A stretch of 45,897 bases of DNA from Opitutia bacterium (GTDB taxonomy: Bacteria; Verrucomicrobiota; Verrucomicrobiia; Opitutales; Seribacteraceae), in assembly GCA_002730975.1 (NCBI GenBank), contig PCBO01000021.1, forward strand, positions 9,506 through 55,402, in the 5' to 3' direction. The position numbers and the translations under genes were made by a program. The first letter of the stretch is position 1; every line of letters starts with the position of its first letter. The notes beneath the pieces are model-generated. The model was not told the DNA's origin, searched no databases, and saw only the letters and a program-made list of their open reading frames with translations. Shown in pieces: positions 1 to 8,660 of this stretch.

Positions 1-1424
1 TTGAGTCCGAGAAAAGATGGATCGAATGGGAAGGCAAGATCCAGCGTCTTGGCGTCGGTGGACTTTTCCTCCCTTTTTGAAAGTCTGTCGGGGTCGTGGC
101 TTTGTCCATTGCTTGCATGAACCCCGAGATGAAGCTCCAGGTTTGTGATGCCGAAGTCGTCTTTTGCGATAACTCGAAGATCCAAGGTTTCAGTTTCAAG
201 AATCGCGCTTTCGCCCGGCAAGTTTTCGAAATCAACTTGTGGCGCATCGTCCGGGATGGAGGACACCGAAAGCGTTGTCGACGTTGCGGCGGAAAGACCG
301 AAAACGTCCGTGAATCTAATTTGGGAGTCAAAGGACTCTTCGACAATCCCGAACTCGATCTCGAAAGTTTTCTTGTCTGTGGTAACTTCGAAATGGGCTC
401 TTTTAGAACTAACGCCAACTTGATCGAGGAGTCTCTTTGAAAAACCTTCCACACATAGGCGAGTGCCCTCTACCACCTTGATTCGCGTTCCTTCAATGGC
501 CTTTCGCTCTTTCGGGTAATCTAAATAGCTCGGGAGGTCTACGACGGCTTCCAGTCGTTCGATGCGCGGGCGTTCCAATGGCGTAACTTTAAGAATAGCC
601 CTCGCGTCTCCCACTTCCAGCACCCAGTCTTTGGGCTCGAATTGTCCGGGGAGAACAAACTCGTAAATAAGACCATTCCTATTTGCGATAAACTCTTGGC
701 CGGTAGGTGAGATGAGGACAGCTTTTTCCGGTTTCCTGCGAGAATTCCTTGAAAGAATGCAACGCAACGGCACTGGTTCGCCTCGGGCGCAGAATGTTTG
801 AGCAGGAAACCATTCCGGTGTGGTCAAGGTAAGGCGAGGGGAGTTGTGCCACGGCGTGACCCATCTCTCCCATGCATTTTGAGCGACTTCCGGGAGCATC
901 AAACTTATTATTCCCGCAATAAGAGTTGCTCCTGCGCAGAATGTTAGGGCGTGCCTTGCCGGTCTGACGTCGACCGCTTCATCAAGTTCCAGTCTACTGA
1001 TTTCTTGCTCCACTTTTGTCGCGGCAGCCTCGAATAGTGCCTCGGAATGACGTGTTTCCTCAGGGGAGCGACTAGCAAGTTCGAGGACTCCTAGGAAACG
1101 ATCGCCTGGTCCGCCGAATTTGCTCCGAAGTAATTTTGCTAAATGGATTTCCGATCGAGGGAGGAGAATGCCGCCACGATACCATGCCAAAAACATTAAG
1201 GCCGCCCCCGCCCAACCGGCTACTGCTAGAAAAATGCGAACGATGCCGGGCGTATCCCATAATCGATCACTGGCAAACAAAACGAGCCAAGATGCCAGCA
1301 GGCAACCAGCACAAGCACTAAAGCCACGCGTATGGGCTAGCTTGCTAACCCTTTTCCCCAAGTGAATGGTGGCTCGCCGAAGGCTTTCAGGCAAGGGTGC
1401 GTGTCTTTGGCTTATTTGCTTCAT
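1..1424 (-). CDS. DUF4175-like large membrane protein, partial (3' end outside window)
   Basis: The reading frame is open from the ATG at 1424 to the left edge, giving 474 visible codons with no stop. The start lies 2 bases past the TAA of the preceding gene, so it is the distal gene of the MoxR-BatA operon. Three hydrophobic stretches are visible, near residues 32-50, 56-75 and 155-172. A long soluble, beta-rich part follows, of the kind that sits in the periplasm. Two N-terminal helices, a spacer and a third helix fit the DUF4175 layout often found at the end of VWA/MoxR operons; the family is assigned from layout and context only. Its role is unknown. It could support the VWA proteins in envelope assembly or stress response. 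The coding claim is strong; the family name is moderate. Confidence 0.75.
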   Translation of the reverse strand, partial: MKQISQRHAPLPESLRRATIHLGKRVSKLAHTRGFSACAGCLLASWLVLFASDRLWDTPGIVRIFLAVAGWAGAALMFLAWYRGGILLPRSEIHLAKLLRSKFGGPGDRFLGVLELASRSPEETRHSEALFEAAATKVEQEISRLELDEAVDVRPARHALTFCAGATLIAGIISLMLPEVAQNAWERWVTPWHNSPRLTLTTPEWFPAQTFCARGEPVPLRCILSRNSRRKPEKAVLISPTGQEFIANRNGLIYEFVLPGQFEPKDWVLEVGDARAILKVTPLERPRIERLEAVVDLPSYLDYPKERKAIEGTRIKVVEGTRLCVEGFSKRLLDQVGVSSKRAHFEVTTDKKTFEIEFGIVEESFDSQIRFTDVFGLSAATSTTLSVSSIPDDAPQVDFENLPGESAILETETLDLRVIAKDDFGITNLELHLGVHASNGQSHDPDRLSKREEKSTDAKTLDLAFPFDPSFLGL

Positions 1425-1426
1425 GG

Positions 1427-3610
1427 TTAAATCATTCCTGCGAATTTACGGCCAGTCCAGTAAATTGCGAGTAATGCGCAAAGGAATAATCCCCAGTAAA
1501 GATCAGTCCTTAGGCGATGAATTCTTTCAAGAGGCCCCGGAGCTGGTAGGGCGGCTATGGCTTGAACGATGCTTTCTAGGTTTTCTGCAAGGCCGTATTT
1601 TCCGCCGGTGAGTCTTGCAAGTTCGCGAAGGTCTCCTGTTCGAGCCGGTCGACCAAGTCGTTCCAGGCCATTACTTTCTGCTTGCAAGTTGGTTTCCAGA
1701 AAACGATCGGCTTTTGTGACTTCCGTTCTGATTTTGATCGGACCGGATTGACGCGTCCGAAAGGTTGCGAGAAAGACGCCTTCTCCTTCAGGAGCAGGTT
1801 CGTAAAAGATTCTTTCGTTTTCTCCTCCAGGATGCTCAATCATGCTTTCTACAGGGCCATCTTTGAGGGGAAAACCGTCTTTGTCCAAGACGATGCAACG
1901 CAGGTAGACGTTTTCACCTGTCTTTGGCCTTTCCGGGCTATGGATGACTTTCATACCGTCTCCTTCCGAAAGATGCCGGCCATGTGCCATCCAGCGGGCT
2001 ATCTGGCTCCAGAAGCGATAGTGGTATTTGTCTTCGACTCCTCGACGCCATCGCCATGCCGAGTCGCTTCCTAGGTAGAGGGTTTTGCCGGCTCCGACGT
2101 AGCGAATGGCAAGCACCGGCATTCGTCCCCATTCGTTTCTAAATATCGAGTGTACTGCAAGGACTTCGGAACCGGGTCGGCTCTTGAGGGCCGCGGCGGA
2201 CCAATGAAATCCCGGGAGTCGTTCCCAGAATCGGACATCAGGTTCGCCCGCTCCTCTAAGAGTTGTGAGCCAGTGATTGCGGCCTTTTTTTGTAAGTGTG
2301 ATAGCCGAAGAGTTGGAGGTGCCCACTCCTCTCGGTTTAGTCGGATCGAAGGTAACTGGAATAAGGTCCCCCAAGGGGCTTTCGGCAAGACTGGTTTGAC
2401 GCCCTCGCCGGCCGGGAAGAAAAATGACCCCGGATGCTTGAAGGCGGACAAGGTTGGCCAATGCCTCGCAGTCATCTTCACTCAATTCTCCTTCTTCCAG
2501 TCCAATGTCTCCAATGAATACCACGTCGTAAGGGGCTAGTTCTTCAGGTGAGCCCGGGAATTCTCTAAGGTATCCCCGTCCGTTGCCGGGATTCATTCCG
2601 GGGTGGAGAAGAATGCAGTTCATGTCGACTCTTGGGTCTCGTTCAAGAGCGTTGCGTAGAAATCGATATTCCCATCTTGGAAACGAATCTACGATGAGGG
2701 CTTTGAGTACCTTGCTTTCAATTCGAGTTTCGAGCTTTCTGGTATTGTTTTCGAGAATACTTTCTCCCGTATGTTCTTTAACCACTGCCCGTAACCTCAT
2801 ATCGCCTTTCATCGTAGGCAGCCAGGACATGGTTCCGCTTACTTCCTCGCCTCCTTGTATTATGATCGGTTTTATGGCCACTTGTTCATCGTTTCCCATC
2901 AGCTCTAAAGTAGTTTCTATTCGCTCGGGAAAGGCGTTTGAAATACGGTAACTAATCGTTAACCTTTCATCGAGGAGAGCAAAAGAAGGTGCAGTGAAGT
3001 CTTCCAGAACGAGATCGGGTAGAGGTTTGTCTTTGCCGACTCGAACAACATAAGTGGGGACTCCGGCAGTTCGGCAGCGACCCGCGAGAGATAGTGGAGA
3101 GGGACCGGTGTTTAAATCTCCGTCGGTAAAGTATAAAGCAGCCTTTAGATTTGAAACTCGGTCAAGTCCTTCCTTCAAGGGAAGCGAGAGGTCAGTGGCC
3201 TCGCTGCCGCTTGCTGAAGAAAAAGGTAGTTCAGAAACAATAGCCGTCTTTTCGAGTTCGGTTCGCCAAGGTTGAGCAAATGAGCTTTTCACCCAATCCG
3301 AACGGGTGATTATCGTTCCGTTGGAGTCTTTTACGTCGCGTGTATTCATGCTCCCGGAAGCGTCCGCCAGTAGGAGTATTTCGGGTTCGGAATCCCTTTC
3401 TATGAGTTCGATGCGCTCAGGGTTCGCCAGCGTAAACAGAATCAAACCTACGATAATAAACCTTAGGGCTTCCAGCCATGCGATGGATTTTTTTCTTCCT
3501 GAACGTATCCAAGTAAGAATACAAAGGCGTAGGCAGATGGCCATAACGGCAATCACTACCAGTAGCACCGGCCAAGACCAGCCAAGCCGCCATTCCGAAA
3601 AATCGATCAA
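1427..3610 (-). CDS. VWA-domain membrane protein with glutamine-amidotransferase-like region
   Basis: This 727-residue protein has two N-terminal membrane helices (about residues 14-33 and 48-62), then a von Willebrand A domain whose metal site D-x-S-x-S is visible as DASGS at residues 83-87. A central region with beta-alternation and the phrases VVFIGDIG and VIFLPGRRG resembles the GATase1-like fold in other large VWA membrane proteins of this phylum. A final helix lies near residues 705-722. The ATG overlaps the stop of the upstream BatA-like gene by four bases, so the two are probably translationally coupled. The VWA domain should bind a divalent cation and a protein partner in the periplasm. 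The partner is not visible, but MoxR and DUF58 proteins of the same operon are the usual co-workers. Confidence 0.85.
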   Translation of the reverse strand: MIDFSEWRLGWSWPVLLVVIAVMAICLRLCILTWIRSGRKKSIAWLEALRFIIVGLILFTLANPERIELIERDSEPEILLLADASGSMNTRDVKDSNGTIITRSDWVKSSFAQPWRTELEKTAIVSELPFSSASGSEATDLSLPLKEGLDRVSNLKAALYFTDGDLNTGPSPLSLAGRCRTAGVPTYVVRVGKDKPLPDLVLEDFTAPSFALLDERLTISYRISNAFPERIETTLELMGNDEQVAIKPIIIQGGEEVSGTMSWLPTMKGDMRLRAVVKEHTGESILENNTRKLETRIESKVLKALIVDSFPRWEYRFLRNALERDPRVDMNCILLHPGMNPGNGRGYLREFPGSPEELAPYDVVFIGDIGLEEGELSEDDCEALANLVRLQASGVIFLPGRRGRQTSLAESPLGDLIPVTFDPTKPRGVGTSNSSAITLTKKGRNHWLTTLRGAGEPDVRFWERLPGFHWSAAALKSRPGSEVLAVHSIFRNEWGRMPVLAIRYVGAGKTLYLGSDSAWRWRRGVEDKYHYRFWSQIARWMAHGRHLSEGDGMKVIHSPERPKTGENVYLRCIVLDKDGFPLKDGPVESMIEHPGGENERIFYEPAPEGEGVFLATFRTRQSGPIKIRTEVTKADRFLETNLQAESNGLERLGRPARTGDLRELARLTGGKYGLAENLESIVQAIAALPAPGPLERIHRLRTDLYWGLFLCALLAIYWTGRKFAGMI

Positions 3611-5571
3611 GATGATTTTCCTTTCATTTTTTTGATGGATCCGGGTAATCCCAAGAGGGATTCGCCAAGTAGTAAAAGGAGAACTAGGTAAAGGAACATG
3701 GACCAGATCTCAGCGCGAGAGGATTGATTGCTCAAAGCCTCTGTTCTTTGATAACTCACGTAATCATTGCCAAGAGAATCCACAGCTTGCTTTTGTTTTA
3801 AAAGAGCAGGTGAATTTTCTTCTTGCGGGCGATTTACAGCTACTATGTTTCCGTCGATAAGGTAGACTCCTGGGTGCAACGCCGGTTTTTTTCTCTCCCG
3901 GGAGTCAAGGCATTCTATTTCGTTTGCTTCAGCAAGTTCGGAAGAACCGCAAGCCAGCGAACGCGCCGGCGAGTGAGTGGCTGTGCTTTCTTCCAATAAG
4001 CGTTGAATCGCCGGGACGAGAATGTAACCGTTTGCCAAACCGGACCATTTTTCTGTAGGTAGAGTGGAAAATAAGTATATGATTCCCTTGCCTATGATTT
4101 TGCGAGACAGGAATGGCTTGCCGTCTGAAAAATAAGCCAAAGGTTCGGAGCCAATTGGAATCCTGCGAGTAGTGGTTGATAATTCATTTAGGGGGAGGCG
4201 AGTGCCGTCGGAAGCATTTGCGAGAATGCCGCCGTTTTCATTCCAGGCATTGACGCGAAATGAAGATTCGGAGTCAGGAGCTTTTTCTACCGGTTGCCAT
4301 TGTATTGTGTCGATTGCAGCACCTTCATTTGAATTGGGAGGAAAGCACAGTAGAGTTCCTCCTTCATTGACGAAGGATTTCAATAGTTCGGCTTCTTGTG
4401 GAGTCCGAGGGTTTCCTTGGATGACGATCAGAGTTCTGCCGGCGAAATCGTCTTTGTTTAAGTTGGATGAGGGTAGGACATCGGCAGACACTCCTTTTTC
4501 GTTGGCTGCAGCTGCTCGCAAAATTCGCCCTGCAATGGGTAAGTCGGCTCTTACTGCGGCATGTGGGCGATTTGCGGATCCGTATGCAAAATGCCAAGAG
4601 TTGTCGGCGAGGTACAGGTCGGGTGGAAGATTTAGAGAAAGCCAGCCTTGGTTTTTCTGTTCCGGCAAAGGTATGGCGGAACGCCAAAGAAATCTCTCTC
4701 CTTTGAACTCGGCCGTAAGTTCACGCTTCATACCATCCAGATTGGCCGTGATTCGCAAGGGAAGATCACCAGTCGGTCTGCGCTGAAGGTCTGCGAGAAG
4801 ATTGAGCTTGTCGTCCCGTCGCATGAGGTTTTCACCGATTATGGAGGAGTTTGTGGAAACTTCTCCTTCAAGGGCTAGAATTCTTGTGCGCCATGAACCT
4901 TCCTTTACCGATAGAACTTTCTTTAATCGCCGAAAGACGTCCTCGCTTCCCTCAGGTTTCCAGTTGCTTTCCTGCATGTCGGAGGCAATGACTATTTCGG
5001 CAGTGGCCACGCCGTTTTCTTCTAGCCAGTCTAGAGTGGTTGCTAGAGTGGCAGGTATGTCGGCCGCAGTTCCGGTATAGCCGAGGTATCGTTGCATGGC
5101 AGGATCGGCGAGGGTGGACAAATCGGACAGTATGACGGGTTCTCGCAAGGCGGTATCGACCAAGACGATTCTGCTTTCTGTCCAAGGTTTTGCAAAATTT
5201 TCCAGAGCTTTCAAGGCGAGTTCCCTTTTGCTTGATGCCCCTTCTCCTGTTTTCGTTTCCATACTCGCGGATCGGTCTAATATTAAGGCTATCGCTTCAG
5301 GTGCTCCGGAGGAAAAGGAAAATATTGAATCTCCACCCGTCATCGGCCGAGACAGAGCAAAAGCCAAACCCATCAAGGCTAATACTCGCAGTAATAAGGT
5401 AAGCCAACGCTTTAAACGCGAAAGTTTAGATGAACTTCGCCTTGCCTGTAGAAGAAAGCGAGTGGCAGCCCATGGTTGCGATCGGTGCCGGAGTAGGTTC
5501 AGCAGATGGATGATTACCGGCAGCAAAGCCAGGGGCAACCCAAACAAGGCTAGAGGTTGAAGGAATGTCAT
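3607..5571 (-). CDS. BatA-like VWA membrane protein
   Basis: The first 80 residues form the aerotolerance-regulator N-terminal domain: a helix at about 5-25, a loop with the ATRFLLQ motif, and a second helix near 57-75. A VWA domain follows, with the metal site DRSAS at residues 99-103. A C-terminal helix at about 622-645 anchors the other end, so the body is likely periplasmic. The family is known as Bat proteins (Bacteroides aerotolerance), although the aerotolerance role is not established across phyla. It ends in a four-base overlap with the next gene and begins 48 bases after the DUF58 gene. An AGGA sits just ahead of the ATG, one of the few plausible ribosome sites in this window. Confidence 0.88.
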   Translation of the reverse strand: MTFLQPLALFGLPLALLPVIIHLLNLLRHRSQPWAATRFLLQARRSSSKLSRLKRWLTLLLRVLALMGLAFALSRPMTGGDSIFSFSSGAPEAIALILDRSASMETKTGEGASSKRELALKALENFAKPWTESRIVLVDTALREPVILSDLSTLADPAMQRYLGYTGTAADIPATLATTLDWLEENGVATAEIVIASDMQESNWKPEGSEDVFRRLKKVLSVKEGSWRTRILALEGEVSTNSSIIGENLMRRDDKLNLLADLQRRPTGDLPLRITANLDGMKRELTAEFKGERFLWRSAIPLPEQKNQGWLSLNLPPDLYLADNSWHFAYGSANRPHAAVRADLPIAGRILRAAAANEKGVSADVLPSSNLNKDDFAGRTLIVIQGNPRTPQEAELLKSFVNEGGTLLCFPPNSNEGAAIDTIQWQPVEKAPDSESSFRVNAWNENGGILANASDGTRLPLNELSTTTRRIPIGSEPLAYFSDGKPFLSRKIIGKGIIYLFSTLPTEKWSGLANGYILVPAIQRLLEESTATHSPARSLACGSSELAEANEIECLDSRERKKPALHPGVYLIDGNIVAVNRPQEENSPALLKQKQAVDSLGNDYVSYQRTEALSNQSSRAEIWSMFLYLVLLLLLGESLLGLPGSIKKMKGKSS

Positions 5572-5619
5572 GTTCCTAATGTAAACTTAAATTGAACGGG
5601 CTTCGGTTTTACAACTTGA

Positions 5620-6528
5620 TCATGCGGCTTTGCCTGCAGAGCGTTCGCCTAGAAACTTGTCCAATGCTTCCGCCACTGGCAAGTCTGTGCGAATTATGCG
5701 ATGGTCAGCCTCGGAAGCAAGGCAACCTTGAGCAATTGATTCTAGATGAATCCGCATACTTTCAAGATATTGCTCTCTGATTACTGCAGGTTCTGTAATC
5801 AGCGAACCCGCTCCTTCCAAGTCAACGAAGCGAGTCGGGCGTTCAAAAGGGAAATCCTCTTCTTGGGGATCGATGAGGTGAAATAAAACGACGTCGTGCC
5901 GACGGTCGCGCAAATGGTGTATGGCATCTAACAAGTCTTTTGGTTCATCTAGAAAATCCGATATCACGACCGTCATTCCTCGAGGACGTACTCTCTCCGC
6001 TAGATCATGGAGACCATCTACTAAGGAAGGGGAGCCCTTCGGCTTGAGAGGCCCCATCGTTTCTAGTATTTCTTGGACCTGAGCCGGGTTGCGTTTCGCG
6101 GGTAATTCGAAAGATTTCTTGTCTCGAATGGCCAAGAGACCGGCAGCATCACCTTGCCCGATAATTAAATATGCGAAAGTGGCGGCCAGTCGTTTTGCAT
6201 ATTCCAATTTACTTTCAGTCGCTCCAAAGCCCATGGAGCCACTGCAATCCAGGGCAAGGTAGCAGCGCAGATTGGTTTCTGCTTCGAATTCCTTGAGGTA
6301 GTAACGGTCAGAACGGGCATATACTCGCCAATCCATTCTACGGGGGTCTTCTCCGGCCACATATTCTCGGTATTCTGCAAATTCGACGCTTGAACCCTTG
6401 TGGGGACTTCTGTGATGCCCGGATACGCTCCCTTCCATTGGGAAAGGAGTGAGCAAGGGTTCCGAGGTTATGCGGGAAATAGCCTCCTTGTCCAAGTACT
6501 TGAGGTAGGACTTGCGTCGTCTGCTCAT
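5620..6528 (-). CDS. DUF58 domain protein
   Basis: This is a 302-residue DUF58 protein. The signature stretch GEDPRRMDWRVYARSDRYY lies near residues 59-77. A VWA-like fold follows with DCSGS at residues 94-98. The frame continues upstream without a stop for about 80 codons, but I chose the ATG at 6528: it overlaps the TGA of moxR by four bases (ATGA), and the extension is Cys/Ser-rich sequence read through moxR with no family match. DUF58 proteins are almost always encoded beside MoxR ATPases and are thought to be remodelled by them or to recruit them to membrane VWA proteins. No membrane helix is visible in this copy, so it is probably cytoplasmic. Confidence 0.9.
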   Translation of the reverse strand: MSRRRKSYLKYLDKEAISRITSEPLLTPFPMEGSVSGHHRSPHKGSSVEFAEYREYVAGEDPRRMDWRVYARSDRYYLKEFEAETNLRCYLALDCSGSMGFGATESKLEYAKRLAATFAYLIIGQGDAAGLLAIRDKKSFELPAKRNPAQVQEILETMGPLKPKGSPSLVDGLHDLAERVRPRGMTVVISDFLDEPKDLLDAIHHLRDRRHDVVLFHLIDPQEEDFPFERPTRFVDLEGAGSLITEPAVIREQYLESMRIHLESIAQGCLASEADHRIIRTDLPVAEALDKFLGERSAGKAA

Positions 6529-7565
6529 CGTTTCTCCTTGCGAGCCTCGGAGATGAGTCGTTTCACTACTTCCGAGCTTGTCATTCCTTCCGAACGAGCA
6601 TGGAAGTTGGTTAGAATGCGGTGAAATAAAACGGGTTCGGCCACAGCTTCGACATCCTCCGTGCTTGCCATGTAGTTCCCATGCAACACGGCTCGAGCCT
6701 TGGCTCCACGGATCAGAAATTGTACTGCTCTTGGTCCAGCTCCCCACTGTACCCACTTTCGCAACCAAGCAGGGGATTCATCGGATTTCGGTCGGGTTCT
6801 GCGTACTAAGTCCACGGCCAGTTCATGCACATGGTCAGGTACCGGAACTCGCTCCACTAATTCTTGGAATTCGCGAAGTTTCTTTCCAGTAATTACCTTT
6901 TTCAATTTCGGAATATTCCCCGTCGTCGTTTCTTGGGATATCCGGATTTCCTCATCTCGAGAGGGATATTCCACCTGAATGAGAAACATAAAGCGGTCGA
7001 GCTGTGCTTCAGGCAAGGGATAGGTCCCTTCTTGTTCGATTGGGTTTTGCGTAGCCAAAACAAAAAACGGTTCGGGCAAAGTATGGTGTTTACCGGCAAC
7101 AGTCACCCTTTTTTCCTGCATGGCTTCCAATAATGCCGACTGAGTCTTAGGTGGTGTTCTATTGATTTCATCAGCCAGAATTACATTAGCGAAGAGAGGT
7201 CCTTTAGCAAAAACGAATTCACGCTCTAGACCTTCACCTGTGGATTGAAGGATTTCGGTTCCTGTGACGTCCGAGGGCATCAAGTCGGGCGTGAACTGGA
7301 TGCGACCGAAACTAAGTGAGGTCGTTTGAGCAAGAGAGTTCACCAACAAGGTTTTCGCCAATCCGGGAACGCCCATGAGCAGGGCATGTCCGCGTGATAA
7401 CATGCAGGTTAGCATTCGCTCGATGACTGCATCCTGACCGATAATGATCTTGCCCACTTCCGAGGTGATATCCTCGTAGGAAACTCGCAGGTCCTCGATA
7501 GCTTTGACGTCGCCCCCGGTAAGTTCCTTCTGGGTCTTGCTTTTTTCAGTGGTTTTAGTAGCCAT
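6525..7565 (-). CDS. moxR: MoxR-family AAA+ ATPase
   Basis: The 346-residue product has a Walker A GVPGLAKT at residues 65-72 and a Walker B VILADE at about 128-133, followed by the MoxR hallmark INRTPPKTQSALLEAMQE. Sensor 1 (LATQNP) and the C-terminal lid helices are intact and the length is normal. MoxR ATPases act as chaperones that mature or activate partner complexes with VWA and DUF58 proteins, which are encoded immediately downstream here. It is the first gene of the five-gene minus-strand operon. Its upstream region (7566-7794) shows no promoter I could defend. Known substrates in other bacteria (methanol dehydrogenase, stress or envelope factors) are not implied here. Confidence 0.95.
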   Translation of the reverse strand: MATKTTEKSKTQKELTGGDVKAIEDLRVSYEDITSEVGKIIIGQDAVIERMLTCMLSRGHALLMGVPGLAKTLLVNSLAQTTSLSFGRIQFTPDLMPSDVTGTEILQSTGEGLEREFVFAKGPLFANVILADEINRTPPKTQSALLEAMQEKRVTVAGKHHTLPEPFFVLATQNPIEQEGTYPLPEAQLDRFMFLIQVEYPSRDEEIRISQETTTGNIPKLKKVITGKKLREFQELVERVPVPDHVHELAVDLVRRTRPKSDESPAWLRKWVQWGAGPRAVQFLIRGAKARAVLHGNYMASTEDVEAVAEPVLFHRILTNFHARSEGMTSSEVVKRLISEARKEKR

Positions 7566-7794
7566 ATAGGTTTGAGTTTTCGTCGTTAATCGAATTTTGG
7601 ATTCAAAAAAAGTCTCTAAGGTTGTTGAATGGAAATTTAAAGAAGTGCAAGGCGGGAGTCCCGAAAAGAATAGCTATGCTTGTTTTCTAGTAGGCTAAAT
7701 GCTTTCACTGCCAATTTCGATGAAAACTATCTTTTCGCAATAACTCAACTTTTTACTATGGACTGCTCATTACTTTCTCAATCAACGTTGCGGC

Positions 7795-8004
7795 ATGAGA
7801 TTGATTCAGCGAAAATATAAGATTATCCGTGCTTCAAGCTTAAGGGAATGATGTGTTGAGGTGAACGATTTGCTTGAACGCGAGTACAAAGACACTGAGG
7901 GATATCTTTTTGTTTCATCAGGCCGTTGGCAGTGTCTTGGATCTCCTTTCCAGGAAGAAGATCGTTGGTTGCAAGCTGTTGTCTTTGTTCAGGCTGAAGA
8001 ATAG
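7795..8004 (+). pseudogene. DUF1737-like small protein remnant (in-frame TGA)
   Basis: Reading from the ATG at 7795 gives a frame of 70 codons ending in TAG at 8002-8004, interrupted by one TGA at 7849-7851 (codon 19). Around the TGA the translation reads YKIIRASSLRE, stop, CVEVNDLLE, then later GSPFQEEDRWLQAVV. This is the pattern of the DUF1737 family: an IIRASS-type strand, a helix ending VN-LL, then G-PF-DGGRW-QA. An extra dozen residues sit between the helix and the second strand. A GTG at 7861 could start a 47-residue product but would lose the conserved first half. I read it as a decayed gene. Translational readthrough or selenocysteine is less likely, because no insertion element is apparent. 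The family match is from memory of motifs. Confidence 0.5.
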
Positions 8005-8231
8005 TGCATTTACAAGTCCATGAAGCGGAGTTACTTATGGGGGTCGGGTTGTTTTTTTACGGGAAAACCTAATGTAACCTATTATGTTGTGCTAGGTGGT
8101 ATTAAAAGTGAAATAAGTCAAGGTTTTCATTGAATTAAGAATTTCTTGAGTCCATTCTAATAGTGCACGGAAATAAGCAGTCCCGACTATTGTTGTCGGT
8201 ACTTGCTACAATTAGGAAACCTATCCTATCT

Positions 8232-8263
8232 GCCGTCGGCTTGGGCAAGCCGACGGCTTTTTT
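8232..8263 (+). terminator. Strong intrinsic terminator, plus strand
   Basis: A perfect 11-bp stem (8232-8242 with 8247-8257) closes a four-base loop GGGC and is followed by six T residues at 8258-8263. On the minus strand there is no T tract on the correct side, so it acts for plus-strand transcripts. No intact plus-strand gene precedes it. The nearest candidate is the DUF1737-like remnant that ends 227 bases upstream, so the terminator may have outlived its gene, or it may end an unannotated short RNA. Confidence 0.8.
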
Positions 8264-8264
8264 A

Positions 8265-8568
8265 TGTCCATTGACCAACTGTGGTTTGTCGATTCCACCG
8301 GAAATGCGCTCTAGGAAGGACTCACTTTCGACTCGAATGCATTCCTCACTCGAGATCTTATGAAAAAGATTCGAACGCCTGAAGTATTGGCTGTTTCTTT
8401 CAGTACTTCTTTTTTCACCAGGCTTGTAAGAAGACTTTGGATCGTATTGTCCGACCAATTCTTTTTTGATCGGAGGGACTGAGGCACTTCTTGCAAAATT
8501 TGCGGTGCTAAATCTCAAAAAACTCTCCTCACTAGTAACTCAGATTCAGAAATATTGCTTTTACTCAT
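8265..8568 (-). pseudogene. BlaI/MecI-family repressor remnant
   Basis: Reading from the ATG at 8568 gives MSKSNISESELLVRRVF, then a TGA at 8515-8517 where the family has Trp (V-LW), then DLAPQ and NWSDNTIQSLLTSLVKKEVLKE. The last stretch is the BlaI winged-helix signature (W-NTVKTLL-RLVKKG-L). After RIFF the match moves to another frame: ISSEECIRVESESFLERISGG, the usual BlaI dimerisation segment. The shift falls in a run of five A residues on the plus strand (8363-8367), consistent with loss of one base. The C-terminal 20 or so residues are missing where the terminator hairpin begins. Three separate lesions make a sequencing error unlikely as the sole cause. BlaI repressors usually pair with a BlaR1-type M56 peptidase sensor; I see no trace of one. 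Confidence 0.75.
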
Positions 8569-8660
8569 GACAACATTAACAACAACGGTGGCGCATGAGA
8601 GCCAACCGCAACTGTATTGATTTATGCTAATGTCGCTCTAATCGCAGATCCGTAAGAAGG

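Larger units (their letters stand above)
7566..8660. other. 1.1-kb low-coding stretch containing two gene remnants
   Basis: Between moxR and the SDR gene no intact gene can be supported. The stretch holds a broken DUF1737-like gene at 7795-8004 (plus), a strong plus-strand terminator at 8232-8263, and a broken BlaI-like gene at 8265-8568 (minus). In 7566-7794, 8005-8231 and 8569-8660 I see nothing recognisable. It is the least compact part of the window and looks like erosion, not a regulatory hub. Confidence 0.7.

Noticed and set aside
4172-4786. Open plus-strand frame of 204 codons antisense to the BatA-like gene
   Set aside because: No family pattern, and the sense strand encodes a clear BatA-like protein. 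It is a shadow.
8135-8518. Open minus-strand frame of 127 codons
   Set aside because: It is a patchwork: only its middle (SSEECIRVESESFLERISGG) matches the BlaI dimer segment, and the N-terminal part is the out-of-frame reading of the BlaI winged helix. It is better read as part of a pseudogene.
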